This document shows, one piece after another, positions 29,131-36,823 of a stretch of 52,776 bases of DNA. The translations under genes and the position numbers were made by a program. The stretch comes from an uncultured Clostridia bacterium (GTDB taxonomy: Bacteria > Bacillota > Clostridia > Christensenellales > CAG-138): NCBI GenBank assembly GCA_946411635.1, contig CAMKES010000014.1, positions 1 to 52,776 of the forward strand. Direction: 5' to 3'. A model generated the notes under the pieces. It was not told the DNA's origin, did not search any database, and saw nothing but the letters and a program-made list of their open reading frames with translations. How positions within the stretch are numbered: position 1 is the first letter of the stretch; each line of letters begins with the position of its first letter.

Positions 29131-29619
29131 ATGGGTAAACGCTCGGTAAAGGAAAACAAAAACGTGTATCAGGAAAGCCGCGAAGCGAGGAACCTGAGCC
29201 GCGAGGCGGCGGGGGAGCTTCTGACGTTCGTATCCGCGGACCGCATCGAAAAGATCGAAAGCGGCAAGAGCGCGCCGCATCCGGACGAGGTGCTCGCGAT
29301 GGAGAAGGGCTATCAGAATCCGGAGCTTTCCAATTACTACTGCACGCACGAGTGCCCGATCGGCATGAAATACGTGCAGAAGGCGGAACTCAAGGAGCTG
29401 CCGCAGCTCACCGTCGAGCTGCTGTCCGCGCTGCACGCGATGGACGAGGAGAAGGACCGGCTGATCGACATCTCCGTCGACGGCCGCGTGAACAGCTTTG
29501 AACGGAAGCAGTTCGACGTGATCCTCGCAAAGCTTTCCGCGCTGGACCGCGCGATCCGCGGCATGCGCATCTGGATCGAGGACGCGCTCTTTACCGGAAA
29601 GATGGACGAGGCAAACTGA
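29131..29619 (+). CDS. XRE-type helix-turn-helix regulator
   Basis: The protein is 162 aa. Residues about 8-65 fit an XRE helix-turn-helix: YQESREARNLSREAAGELL, then SADRIEKIESGKSAPHPDEV. A Cys-containing turn, YYCTHECPIG, follows at about 69-78. The C-terminal half is a helical domain that may bring subunits together. Related small proteins are common in Clostridia but have no known target. GGGAGGGAAC precedes the ATG. The perfect inverted repeat upstream suggests self-control. A 13-bp-stem terminator follows directly. Confidence 0.8.
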   Translation: MGKRSVKENKNVYQESREARNLSREAAGELLTFVSADRIEKIESGKSAPHPDEVLAMEKGYQNPELSNYYCTHECPIGMKYVQKAELKELPQLTVELLSALHAMDEEKDRLIDISVDGRVNSFERKQFDVILAKLSALDRAIRGMRIWIEDALFTGKMDEAN

Positions 29620-29629
29620 CGCTTCGCTT

Positions 29630-29666
29630 CGGTCGGATGAAAGTCCTTTCATCCGACCGGTTTTTT
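29630..29666 (+). terminator. Terminator after the XRE gene
   Basis: CGGTCGGATGAAA and its complement pair around GTCC, followed by six T after one G. Confidence 0.93.
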
Positions 29667-29679
29667 CACCCCGCGCCTA

Positions 29680-29813
29680 TGGATCTGAGATCCACCGGGC
29701 GGCGTGGGGCGCAAAGAGTCAAATCCGCCGCGCATGTCGCCGGATTTGACGGATCTGTATGACATGTATGAAAGATTCCGTAGGGGAGGCCGACCGCGGC
29801 CTCCCGTTTTTTA
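29680..29813 (+). ncRNA. Candidate structured RNA with its own terminator
   Basis: Beyond the XRE terminator there are three more hairpins: TGGATCT-G-AGATCCA (29680-29694), GTCAAATCCG with CGGATTTGAC (29718-29750), and GGGAGGCCG/CGGCCTCCC followed by GTTTTTTATT (29784-29813). The last is a plus-strand terminator with no plus-strand gene in front of it. A small RNA is possible. A second terminator for the XRE transcript, or repeat debris, is equally possible. Confidence 0.35.
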
Positions 29814-30806
29814 TTGTCCGCTGACCTTCTTTGCAAAGGTATTGTTCACGAGTTCGCTGAAGTCCGGACGGCCGTTCAGCTCGCCGTTAAAGTCGATGAT
29901 CGCAAGCAGCCGCTCGTAGTCCGCTTCCTGCATGATCGGGTCCTTCTTCCACGAGTCCGTCTCGCGGTAGCTCTTCACGACCGCCATGAGGCTTTCGAGC
30001 GACGCGTCGGGGAAGTACGGCTGCATCGCCTTTGCCGCCTCCTCGTCGCTTGCGGTCTCGATCCACTGCTGCGCCCGATAGATCGCGCGCAGAAACGCTT
30101 CGATGCGTTCCGGGTGTTCTTCGATCATCTTCTGCGACGCGAAGTAGCAGGTATAGGGCACTTCGCCGGATTCCAGCCCGATGTTCGCCACGATATAGCC
30201 CTTGCCCGCCTTCATAAACTCGGTCGCGGTCGGCTCGAACAGCGTCACGTAGTCGCCTTCGCCGCCCTCGAACGCGCCCGCCATCAGGTTGAACTGGATC
30301 GAGTCGATGATCGTGCAGTTCTCGCCGTCGACCAGCCCGTTGTTCGCCATGACCCAGCGGAGCGTCATGATCGGCATGCCGCCCGCGCGTCCGCCGATGA
30401 TCGTTTTTCCCCGGAGATCGTCCCACGAGAACGGCTCCGCGGGCTCGCGCGCGATCAGAAAGGAGCCGTCGCGCTTGGTGAGCTGTCCGACGATGACGGG
30501 GTGGTCCGCCTTGCCCTCGTTCATCACGTACACGCCGGTCTCCGGTCCCGCAAGGCACAGATCCGCTTCGCCGCTTAGCAGCGCGGTCATCGCCTTTTCG
30601 CTGCCGCCGGAGGTGGTGATCTCCACGTGCAGGCCCTCCTCCTCAAAATAGCCCAGCGACAGGGCGATATACTGCGGCGCGTAGAAGACGGAGCGCGTCA
30701 CCTCGTGCAGCTGCAGCGTTACCGTTTCCTTCGGCGCTTCGCTTCCGCAGGCAAGCGGCAGCAGCGTCAGAAGCAGCGCCAGCGCGATCAGGATCGTTCG
30801 TTTCAT
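29811..30806 (-). CDS. ABC transporter substrate-binding lipoprotein (NMT1/SsuA type)
   Basis: The protein is 331 aa from ATG at 30806, with GAGGAGGAACC upstream. The lipobox is LLPLAC at about residue 20. The mature part has the NMT1/THI5/SsuA layout: TRSVFYAPQYIALSLGYFEEEGL (given here as its start SVFYAPQYIALSLGYF), LLSGEADLCLAGPE, then LRGKTIIGGRAGGMP. Such proteins bind aromatic or sulfonate compounds or a thiamine precursor for import. No permease or ATPase gene is adjacent, so the rest of the transporter must be elsewhere or lost. Confidence 0.88.
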   Translation of the reverse strand: MKRTILIALALLLTLLPLACGSEAPKETVTLQLHEVTRSVFYAPQYIALSLGYFEEEGLHVEITTSGGSEKAMTALLSGEADLCLAGPETGVYVMNEGKADHPVIVGQLTKRDGSFLIAREPAEPFSWDDLRGKTIIGGRAGGMPIMTLRWVMANNGLVDGENCTIIDSIQFNLMAGAFEGGEGDYVTLFEPTATEFMKAGKGYIVANIGLESGEVPYTCYFASQKMIEEHPERIEAFLRAIYRAQQWIETASDEEAAKAMQPYFPDASLESLMAVVKSYRETDSWKKDPIMQEADYERLLAIIDFNGELNGRPDFSELVNNTFAKKVSGQ

Positions 30807-30878
30807 TTCGGTTCCTCCTCGGTTTTTTCTGCATTCTATTCGCTTTGCGAAAAAACTGTGATTTTCCGTGTTTTCCGT

Positions 30879-30907
30879 TTGCATTTGCAATCCGGATGCG
30901 ATATACT
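30879..30907 (+). promoter_or_regulatory. Promoter of ireB-yqgF
   Basis: TTGCAT (30879-30884) and TATACT (30902-30907) are 17 bp apart. It is divergent from the lipoprotein gene. Confidence 0.78.
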
Positions 30908-30927
30908 GACAATGGAGGTGAACGCAT

Positions 30928-31179
30928 ATGGAAAACAAAGGCGATACGATTCAGTTCACCGTGCCGAAGGAAGCACGGACGGCGGAGGACGTTCTGATGA
31001 CCGTCTATGCCGCGATGCGCGAACGGGGCTACGATCCGGTCAACCAGATCGTGGGCTACCTGCTCTCCGGCGATCCGACGTACATCACGAGCCACAACAA
31101 CGCGCGGTACCTGATCCTGCGCATGGAGCGGGACGAGCTGATCGAGGAGCTCGTGCGCTTCTACGTCGAAAAGCATTGA
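30928..31179 (+). CDS. ireB: IreB family regulatory phosphoprotein (UPF0297)
   Basis: The protein is 83 aa. The family core is intact: DVLMTVYAAMRERGYDPVNQ, then IVGYLLSGDPTYITSHNNAR and RDELIEELVRFYV. In enterococci IreB is phosphorylated by the kinase IreK and affects cephalosporin tolerance. GGAGGTGAAC precedes the ATG. Its stop overlaps the likely start of yqgF. Confidence 0.95.
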   Translation: MENKGDTIQFTVPKEARTAEDVLMTVYAAMRERGYDPVNQIVGYLLSGDPTYITSHNNARYLILRMERDELIEELVRFYVEKH

Positions 31180-31601
31180 ACGCGCGCATGGTAGCGCTCG
31201 ACGTCGGCGATAAGCGCATCGGCGTCGCGGTTTCCGATCCCTTGTGGATCACCGCGCAGGGCGTCGAAACGTACTGGCGGACGGAGAGCACGAAAAAGGA
31301 CGTGGCGCATATTCTGGAGATCCTGGACCGCTACAAGCCGTGCAGACTGCTGCTCGGGCTTCCGATGAACATGAACGGCACGGTCGGCGAACAGGGCGAA
31401 AAGGTGCAGCGCTTTGCCGAAGCGATCCGAAAGCAATGGGACGGCGAGCTGCTGTTCTTTGACGAGCGCCTGACCACGATGGCGGCGCGGCGCGTGCTTC
31501 TCGACGCGGACCTTTCGCGCGGAAAACAGAAAAAGGTCATCGACAAGCTGGCGGCGGTGCTGATCCTGCAGGGGTATATGGACTCGCATCCGAACGGCTG
31601 A
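31176..31601 (+). CDS. yqgF: YqgF/RuvX RNase H-fold nuclease
   Basis: The protein is 141 aa with TTG at 31176, which overlaps the ireB stop as TTGA, or 137 aa with ATG at 31188; neither has a clear ribosome site. I prefer TTG because family members carry a few residues before the ALDVGDKRIGVAVSDP motif. Other catalytic positions are in LLLGLPMNMNGTVG, FFDERLTTMAA and the late DKLAAVLILQGYM. The family takes part in 16S rRNA 5'-end processing and has been proposed as a Holliday-junction resolvase. A stem (CCGAACGG/CCGTTCGG) overlaps its stop. Confidence 0.93.
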   Translation: MNARMVALDVGDKRIGVAVSDPLWITAQGVETYWRTESTKKDVAHILEILDRYKPCRLLLGLPMNMNGTVGEQGEKVQRFAEAIRKQWDGELLFFDERLTTMAARRVLLDADLSRGKQKKVIDKLAAVLILQGYMDSHPNG

Positions 31602-31634
31602 CGCCGTTCGGTCCGAGGAAAGGACGTTCATCCG

Positions 31635-31672
31635 GCCGGGTTTTGCGCATGCCGCCGGATCCGGCGGATCTG
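31635..31672. repeat. Intergenic block shared with 29650-29760
   Basis: TTCATCCGGCCGGGTTTT and GCGCATGCCGCCGGAT-type sequence here match, with some changes, two blocks near 29649-29664 and 29731-29756. In this copy they are adjacent, in the other they are about 70 bp apart. It may be a decayed repeat family. Confidence 0.35.
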
Positions 31673-31700
31673 CGGGAGGAACGGGATCGTCATAAAGACG

Positions 31701-31752
31701 TGACACCTCATCAGTCACCTGACGGCGACAGCTTCCCCTCAAGGGGAAGCCG
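31701..31752. repeat. Intergenic palindromic repeat of Clostridia type
   Basis: The sequence runs from CACCTCATCAGTCACCTG through a GCTTCCCCT/AGGGGAAGC stem (31731-31750). I recall near-identical intergenic repeats with CCTTCCCCTCAAGGGGAAGG in many Oscillospiraceae and Christensenellales genomes, thought to be non-autonomous elements. This copy looks truncated. It explains part of the 216-bp gap 31602-31817. Confidence 0.6.
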
Positions 31753-31817
31753 GACCGCGAAACGAGACGGACGAGGTGAAAACCATTGCGGCACGGCCGC
31801 ATGAAAAGGAGAAAACC

Positions 31818-32102
31818 ATGGAAGAACAAAACACGCTGGTCACACTGATCGACGAACAGGGCAAGGAGGTCGAATTCGATCTCGTCGCCACGTTCGATTA
31901 TGAAAAAAAGCGCTACGCCGCGCTGATCCCCCTGGACGACGTGGAGAACGTCGACGAGGACGAGGTCGTGATCCTCGAGGTCGTGAAGGACGCGGACGGC
32001 GAACGCTATCTGCCGATCGAAAACGACGTGCTTCTGGACGAGGTCTTCAACGAGTTTCTGGAGATCCTCGACGAGATGGCCGACGGCGACGACGAGGAGT
32101 AA
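31818..32102 (+). CDS. DUF1292 family protein (UPF0473, YrzB-like)
   Basis: The protein is 94 aa and very acidic. It has the family pattern VTLIDEQGKEVEFDLVATF followed by KRYAALIPL and ILEVVKDADGERYLPIEND. The function is unknown, but ireB-yqgF-DUF1292 is a conserved Firmicutes set. ATG at 31818 has AAAGGAGAAAACC upstream. A repeat element separates it from yqgF, so it may be transcribed separately. A terminator follows. Confidence 0.92.
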   Translation: MEEQNTLVTLIDEQGKEVEFDLVATFDYEKKRYAALIPLDDVENVDEDEVVILEVVKDADGERYLPIENDVLLDEVFNEFLEILDEMADGDDEE

Positions 32103-32122
32103 ACGACGGAAAAAAGCGCAAG

Positions 32123-32146
32123 ACCTCCCTGCGGGGAGGTTTTTTG
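32123..32146 (+). terminator. Terminator after the DUF1292 gene
   Basis: ACCTCCC and GGGAGGT pair around TGCG, followed by TTTTT. Confidence 0.9.
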
Positions 32147-32231
32147 AACGGCGCAACCGCACGGGGAGAGAACGGCGCCGCAGCTCAACCGATGCGCGAT
32201 AGATGATACAGCGGATTCAACCGGCGGTTTC

Positions 32232-32260
32232 TTGCTTTGCCGCGGGCGGACCGGTATACT
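32232..32260 (+). promoter_or_regulatory. Promoter of the MFS gene
   Basis: TTGCTT (32232-32237) and TATACT (32255-32260) are 17 bp apart, 45 bp before the ATG. Confidence 0.72.
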
Positions 32261-32305
32261 GATCCCGTCAAAGAAAGCGGCATGCGTCCGGGGAGGAAGG
32301 GACCT

Positions 32306-33589
32306 ATGACAAACGTATTTCGAAACCGAAATTTCCGGCTGACGTTTTTCGGCGCGCTGGTTTCGAACGTCGGCGCGCTGCTGTACAGCTTTGCGGTCAG
32401 TTTCTATATCCTGGAGATCACGGGGAACAACGCGTTTCTGCAGGGGCTGTACCTGGCGCTGTGCGGCGTGACGAGCCTGCTCTTCATGCCGGTCGGCGGC
32501 GTGATCGGCGACCGCGTTCACAAGGGAAAGATCATGTTCGTCTGCGATTACCTGAAGGGCGGCGTGATCCTTTCGGCGACCGCGGCGATGCTGCTGCTGA
32601 AAACGCCGGACGCGCATCTTGCGATCCTGTTCGCTGCGGGCATCCTCGGCAACGCGATCGGCGGCGTGTTCACTCCGGCGAGCGGCGCGCTGCTGCCGCA
32701 CATCGTGGAGGAGCGGCAGCTGCAGCAGGCAAACTCGTATTTCTCGGTCATGCATTCGCTGCAGGCCATTCTGGGCGTGGTGCTCGCGGGCGTGCTGTAC
32801 GCGTCGATGTCGATCAGGGTGCTGTTTCTGATCGTCGGCGTGTGCTACGTGCTCTCCGGCGTGTCCGAGATGTTCATCCGCTACGGGCACGTGCGCCCCG
32901 AGGGCAGGCTCACGCTCAGAAGCGCGCTGAAGGACTTCGGCGAGGGGCTCCGCTACATCAGGGCGCAGAAGGCGCTGCTCGCGATGATGATCGCGATCCT
33001 GTTCATCAATTTCTTCTTCGCGCCGGTGACGTCGAACTTCATTCCGTTCTTCATCAAAACGGACGTGGCCGCCGCGCCGCGCTATCTGTTCGATTCGTTC
33101 CTGACGCCGGAGCTGTGGTCCTCGGTCTTTTCGGTGGTGATCGGCGCAAGCTCGCTCGTCGGCGCGCTGGTATTGAGCGCGCGTCCGCAGGCGGAAAAGG
33201 TCGGCCGCCGCGTGTCGTGGCTGCTGCTCATCGAGGCGGCGATCCTTTCGTCGCTGACGGCGGCATACTGGATCTTCGTGCGCCGCGGCGTTTCGCTCGA
33301 CGCGTTCCTCGTGCTGATGTGCGTCGGCGGACTGCTGACCGGCGCGGCCATCGTGAACATCAATATCCCGACCACGACGACGATCATGCGCATCGTGGAC
33401 AAGGACAAGCTCAGCAAGGTCAACAGCGTCATCAGCATCGCGTCGCAGGGGCTGATCCCGCTCGCGTCGGTGCTCGCCGGCGCGATCCTGCAGGGGCTCG
33501 GCAGCACGGCGCTGCTGCTGTTCTGCACCGGCGGATTTCTGATCACGGCGCTGCTGATGCTGTTCAACAAACGGGTCGGGGAAATATAA
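32306..33589 (+). CDS. MFS transporter (MFS_3/EntS-like exporter)
   Basis: The protein is 427 aa with about twelve membrane helices. The first, NFRLTFFGALVSNVGALLYS, and the loop GVIGDRVHKGKIMFVCDYL after helix 2 carry the MFS motif A (G-x-x-x-D-R). ATG at 32306 has GGGAGGAAGG upstream. Relatives export siderophores, macrolides or other small molecules; the substrate is not clear. A bidirectional terminator follows. Confidence 0.9.
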   Translation: MTNVFRNRNFRLTFFGALVSNVGALLYSFAVSFYILEITGNNAFLQGLYLALCGVTSLLFMPVGGVIGDRVHKGKIMFVCDYLKGGVILSATAAMLLLKTPDAHLAILFAAGILGNAIGGVFTPASGALLPHIVEERQLQQANSYFSVMHSLQAILGVVLAGVLYASMSIRVLFLIVGVCYVLSGVSEMFIRYGHVRPEGRLTLRSALKDFGEGLRYIRAQKALLAMMIAILFINFFFAPVTSNFIPFFIKTDVAAAPRYLFDSFLTPELWSSVFSVVIGASSLVGALVLSARPQAEKVGRRVSWLLLIEAAILSSLTAAYWIFVRRGVSLDAFLVLMCVGGLLTGAAIVNINIPTTTTIMRIVDKDKLSKVNSVISIASQGLIPLASVLAGAILQGLGSTALLLFCTGGFLITALLMLFNKRVGEI

Positions 33590-33597
33590 GGGACACG

Positions 33598-33625
33598 AAA
33601 AAAGCGCTCCGCAGGGAGCGCTTTT
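33598..33625. terminator. Bidirectional terminator
   Basis: GCGCTCC and GGAGCGC pair around GCAG with A-run on the left and TTTT on the right, between two convergent genes. Confidence 0.88.
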
Positions 33626-33638
33626 CTGACGGATCCGT

Positions 33639-34577
33639 TTACGGTTCGTATTTTTTCCATGGGATGAATTTGGAAACGCGCTGTTTGTAGCGCGCGTATT
33701 CGGGATACTTCGAGGCGCTGATCTCCTCGCCGAAGTTGGAGCTGCCCATGAACAGAACGATCAGAAGCAGCGCGCCGATGACGCTCCAGTTGAACACGCC
33801 CGCGCCCGCGCCGATGCTGAACACGTAGAACGACGCCCACACGCCCTGCTCGCCGAGATAGTTCGGATGGCGGGACCGTGCCCAGAGCCCGAGCGTGTTG
33901 AAGCCCTTGTCGTACGGCGCGGGGAGTTCAGAAAGCGGCGTGCCGTCCTGCATCAGCGCCTTCTTCTTTGCGTGGAAGCGCCACTGCTGCGCGTCGGCGA
34001 CGGTCTCGAGCGTCAGAAAGCCTGCCGTCAGCGCGGCGGCGAGCCCGTCGATCCAGCCGAACGGCGCTTCGGCGTTCATCGCGAGAAGCGCGGGGAACGT
34101 GGTGCACAGGATCAGCACGTTCTGATAGACCGAGATAAAGAACAGGTTAAACAGCAGCCACTTCCAATGCGGCTGAAACTCCTTTTTGCCGCGCAGCACC
34201 GCCCAGCGGTAATCCTCCTCGCCGTCCCAGAAGCGCAGCCGGTACGCGCCCTTCCGCGCAAAGTTGAACGTGAGCCGCGCGCCCCACAGGGTCGCGAGCA
34301 CCGCCATCACGACGAGCCGCGGATGCATGCCGCCTTTGATCGCGGCGATCCACACGTAGACCTCGGGCAGGATGCTCCAGAGCTTGTCCATCTGGCTGTT
34401 GTTGCCGGACAGCTCCCCGACGGCGAAGCAGTACGCGGCGGAGCAGCCGCAGACGATGAGCAGGAGCTTCAGCGTTTCGGTCTGCAGGGCGTCGAGCCTC
34501 GGCCCGACGGCGAAGTACAGGATCGGACAGGCGAGCAGCGACAATCCCAGAACGACGGCAAGGACGGCTTTTTTCAT
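33639..34577 (-). CDS. DUF1295/steroid 5-alpha-reductase-like membrane protein
   Basis: The protein is 312 aa from ATG at 34577, with GGGGGAAT upstream; the frame is open further but the upstream part is low-complexity and lacks a site. Several membrane helices cover most of the length. The C-terminal signature [17 protein letters not shown] (about residues 226-242) and a late [11 protein letters not shown] are typical of DUF1295, related to steroid reductases and isoprenylcysteine methyltransferases. These bind NADPH or SAM at the membrane. The substrate in bacteria is unknown. Confidence 0.87.
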   Translation of the reverse strand: MKKAVLAVVLGLSLLACPILYFAVGPRLDALQTETLKLLLIVCGCSAAYCFAVGELSGNNSQMDKLWSILPEVYVWIAAIKGGMHPRLVVMAVLATLWGARLTFNFARKGAYRLRFWDGEEDYRWAVLRGKKEFQPHWKWLLFNLFFISVYQNVLILCTTFPALLAMNAEAPFGWIDGLAAALTAGFLTLETVADAQQWRFHAKKKALMQDGTPLSELPAPYDKGFNTLGLWARSRHPNYLGEQGVWASFYVFSIGAGAGVFNWSVIGALLLIVLFMGSSNFGEEISASKYPEYARYKQRVSKFIPWKKYEP

Positions 34578-34717
34578 AACAGATTCCCCCAAAAACACCG
34601 CGGCGGAAACACCCGGACCGCGGCAACCCCTTTCACAGCTTGTCCCCATTATAGCACAAGCGGGGAAAAAGTCCACAAAAAGGCGAAAAAAACCCCGAAA
34701 AATCCGAAAAAAAGGGC

Positions 34718-34746
34718 TTGCAATCGGGGGTCGGGCTGTGTATAAT
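34718..34746 (+). promoter_or_regulatory. Promoter of rpsB-tsf
   Basis: TTGCAA (34718-34723) and a perfect TATAAT (34741-34746) are 17 bp apart. The leader to rpsB is about 100 nt, long enough for the S2 self-control known in other bacteria, though I cannot identify a conserved structure. Confidence 0.88.
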
Positions 34747-34851
34747 AGGCAAGGTATCACGCACTCCCGCGGAGAAGCCGCTCGTCCCCTCTGGGGTTCA
34801 GCTTTCGGAAACGGGAGGAGGACAAACAAAAAACGAGGAGGTTTATTTATC

Positions 34852-35592
34852 ATGTCCGTGATCTCAATGAAACAATTGTTGGAAGCAGGCGTCCATTTCG
34901 GACACCAGACCCGTCGCTGGAACCCGAAGATGAAGCAGTACATCTTCACCGAACGCAACGGGATCTACATCATCGACCTGCAGATGACCGTCAAGAAAAT
35001 CGAAGAGGCGTATTTCTTCATCCGTGATCTCGCGGCGCAGGACAAGACGATCCTGTTCGTCGGCACGAAGAAGCAGGCGCAGGAGAGCATCGAGCAGGAA
35101 GCAAAGCGCTGCGACATGTTCTACGTCAACCAGCGCTGGCTCGGCGGCATGCTGACCAACTGGAAGACCATCCAGACCCGCATCGCGCGTCTCAAGAAGA
35201 TCGACCAGATGGAAGCGAACGGCGATTTCGATCTGCTGCCCAAGAAGGAAGTCATCGGGCTTCTGAACGAGCGTGAAAAGCTCGAGAAGAACCTCGGCGG
35301 CATCAAGGAAATGAAAAAGCTTCCGGCGGCGCTGTTCGTCGTCGACCCGCGCAAGGAGCACATCGCGATCGCGGAAGCGCGCAGCCTCGGCATTCCGATC
35401 GTTGCGATCATCGACACCAACTGCGACCCGGACGAGGTCGACTACCCGATCCCCGGCAACGACGACGCGATCCGTGCGGTCAAGCTGATCGCAGCGAAGA
35501 TGGCGGACGCCGTGATCGAAGGCAAGCAGGGCGAGCAGATGACCGACGCGGCCGTCGAAGAGACCGAAGAAGAAACCGAAGAAGAAGCATAA
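34852..35592 (+). CDS. rpsB: Ribosomal protein S2
   Basis: The protein is 246 aa, normal for uS2 of the small subunit. It begins [20 protein letters not shown] and keeps [36 protein letters not shown] and the [19 protein letters not shown] segment. A Glu-rich tail ends it. GAGGAGG precedes the ATG at 34852. It is cotranscribed with tsf, 15 bp away. Confidence 0.98.
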   Translation: MSVISMKQLLEAGVHFGHQTRRWNPKMKQYIFTERNGIYIIDLQMTVKKIEEAYFFIRDLAAQDKTILFVGTKKQAQESIEQEAKRCDMFYVNQRWLGGMLTNWKTIQTRIARLKKIDQMEANGDFDLLPKKEVIGLLNEREKLEKNLGGIKEMKKLPAALFVVDPRKEHIAIAEARSLGIPIVAIIDTNCDPDEVDYPIPGNDDAIRAVKLIAAKMADAVIEGKQGEQMTDAAVEETEEETEEEA

Positions 35593-35607
35593 TCGGGAGG
35601 TAATACC

Positions 35608-36492
35608 ATGAACTTTACCGCAAAAGACGTACAGGGACTGCGCGAGCGCACCGGCGCCGGCATGATGGACTGCAAGAAGGCGCTCGTGGAAACGAACGGC
35701 GACGTCGAGAAGGCGATCGACTTCCTGCGTGAGAAGGGCCTTGCAAAGGCCGCGAAGAAGGAAGGCCGCATTGCGGCGGAAGGTCTTGTTGCCGACTACC
35801 GTGAAGGCAACGTGGCAGCCCTCGTCGAGGTCAACTGCGAGACCGACTTCGTTGCGAAGACCGACCGGTTCAAGGATTTCGTCAAGATGATCGCAAAGCA
35901 GGTCGTGACCGCGAACCCCGCGGATCTCGACGCGCTGATGGCGAGCGAGATCGACGGCCAGACCGTGCAGGCGCTGCAGACCGCAGCGGTCGCGGAGATC
36001 GGTGAGAAGATCACGATCCGCCGCTTCGTCCGCATGGAAGGCGCAGTCGACACGTACATCCACCTCGGCGGCAGCCGCGGCGTTCTCGTGCAGTTTGCCG
36101 AGGAATGCGACCGCGAAGCCATGCACGACGTGGCGCTGCAGATCGCGGCGGCTTCTCCCGTCTGCGTCGACGTAGCGAGCCTCCCGCAGGAGTTCATCGA
36201 CCATGAGCGCGCCGTCCAGCTGGCAGCCGCGAAGGAAGAGAACGCGAACGCGGCGAAGCCGAAGCCCGACGCGATCATCGAGAAGATGGTCGACGGCCGT
36301 ATGCAGAAGTACTACAAGGAAGTCTGCCTTGAGGAACAGCAGTTCGTCAAGAACCCGGACATCACGATCAAAGAGATGCTGAAGCAGAAGAACGCTTCGA
36401 AGGTTCTCGCATTCGTCCGCTACGAGAAGGGCGAGGGCATCGAAAAGCGCAAGGACAACTTCGCGGAAGAGATCGCGAACATGACCAAATAA
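35608..36492 (+). CDS. tsf: Elongation factor Ts
   Basis: The protein is 294 aa. It is the nucleotide exchange factor for EF-Tu. The N-terminal UBA-like part has LRERTGAGMMDCKKAL, followed by the TDFVAKTDRFKDF dimerisation motif. The C-terminal part has LEEQQFVKNPDITIKEML. The pyrH and frr genes that often follow are absent here. A 13-bp-stem terminator follows. Confidence 0.98.
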   Translation: MNFTAKDVQGLRERTGAGMMDCKKALVETNGDVEKAIDFLREKGLAKAAKKEGRIAAEGLVADYREGNVAALVEVNCETDFVAKTDRFKDFVKMIAKQVVTANPADLDALMASEIDGQTVQALQTAAVAEIGEKITIRRFVRMEGAVDTYIHLGGSRGVLVQFAEECDREAMHDVALQIAAASPVCVDVASLPQEFIDHERAVQLAAAKEENANAAKPKPDAIIEKMVDGRMQKYYKEVCLEEQQFVKNPDITIKEMLKQKNASKVLAFVRYEKGEGIEKRKDNFAEEIANMTK

Positions 36493-36507
36493 CGCATCCG
36501 AAACCTG

Positions 36508-36536
36508 AAAAGGAGCCGGATTTCCGGCTCCTTTTT
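36508..36536 (+). terminator. Terminator after tsf
   Basis: AAAAGGAGCCGGA and TCCGGCTCCTTTT pair around TT. Its last T bases run directly into the pseudogene fragment at 36536. Confidence 0.93.
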
Positions 36537-36607
36537 CGTATCACGTGTTCGAGGGCACGACCTGCTGCGGCGGCCGGTCGAACGTGCTGAGCGCGAAAAC
36601 GAAATAA
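36536..36607 (+). pseudogene. Orphan 3' end of an fn3-ended surface protein gene
   Basis: These 24 codons ending in TAA match the last 24 codons of the LRR gene (40223-40294). The reading is SYHVFEGT, a changed middle, then RSNVLSAKTK, against SYHVFNGM and WSNVLSAKTK in the intact gene. By eye the nucleotide match is roughly 80-85 percent and continues past the stop into a matching terminator. No start codon or upstream part exists, since it abuts the tsf terminator. It is a scar of a lost paralogue or of a duplication. Confidence 0.75.
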
Positions 36608-36619
36608 CAGGACCGCATG

Positions 36620-36648
36620 AAAAAGCACCGGATCTTCCGGTGCTTTTT
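36620..36648 (+). terminator. Terminator belonging to the orphan 3' end
   Basis: AGCACCGGA and TCCGGTGCT pair around TCT, followed by TTTT. It corresponds to the terminator of the intact LRR gene at 40302-40342, with the same GCACCGG stem. Confidence 0.85.
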
Positions 36649-36650
36649 GC

Positions 36651-36679
36651 TTGCTTTTTTCCGGTCGCTGTGATAGGCT
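36651..36679 (+). promoter_or_regulatory. Candidate promoter of the LRR gene
   Basis: TTGCTT (36651-36656) and TAGGCT (36674-36679) are 17 bp apart with an extended -10 TG. The -10 box is weak. Confidence 0.5.
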
Positions 36680-36746
36680 GTATATGAGGGATTCTCCCTA
36701 TCCGGCAAAGACTTTCCTGCAGGCGGGAAACGACATAGCGATCTTT

Positions 36747-36777
36747 CCTCCTTCGGACTGCGCCGGGGGAGGTTTTT
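36747..36777 (+). terminator. Attenuator-like hairpin in the LRR leader
   Basis: CCTCCTTCGG and CCGGGGGAGG form a 10-bp stem with two G-U pairs around ACTGCG, followed by TTTTT. It lies 46 bp before the LRR start codon and after its likely promoter, so it would stop transcription early unless an alternative fold forms. Confidence 0.65.
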
Positions 36778-36823
36778 GCATGAACGGCTTTTCCGATCCA
36801 CTCACAGAAAGGAGAATCATACC

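Noticed and set aside
29704-29919. Small plus-strand gene starting GTG 29704
   Set aside because: It runs through a terminator and into the antisense of the substrate-binding protein, with no ribosome site.
36680-36780. Cyclic-di-GMP (GEMM) riboswitch before the LRR gene
   Set aside because: A GGCAAA piece is present, but the diagnostic ACGCAAAGC segment and the P1 pairing are not; left as an unnamed attenuator.
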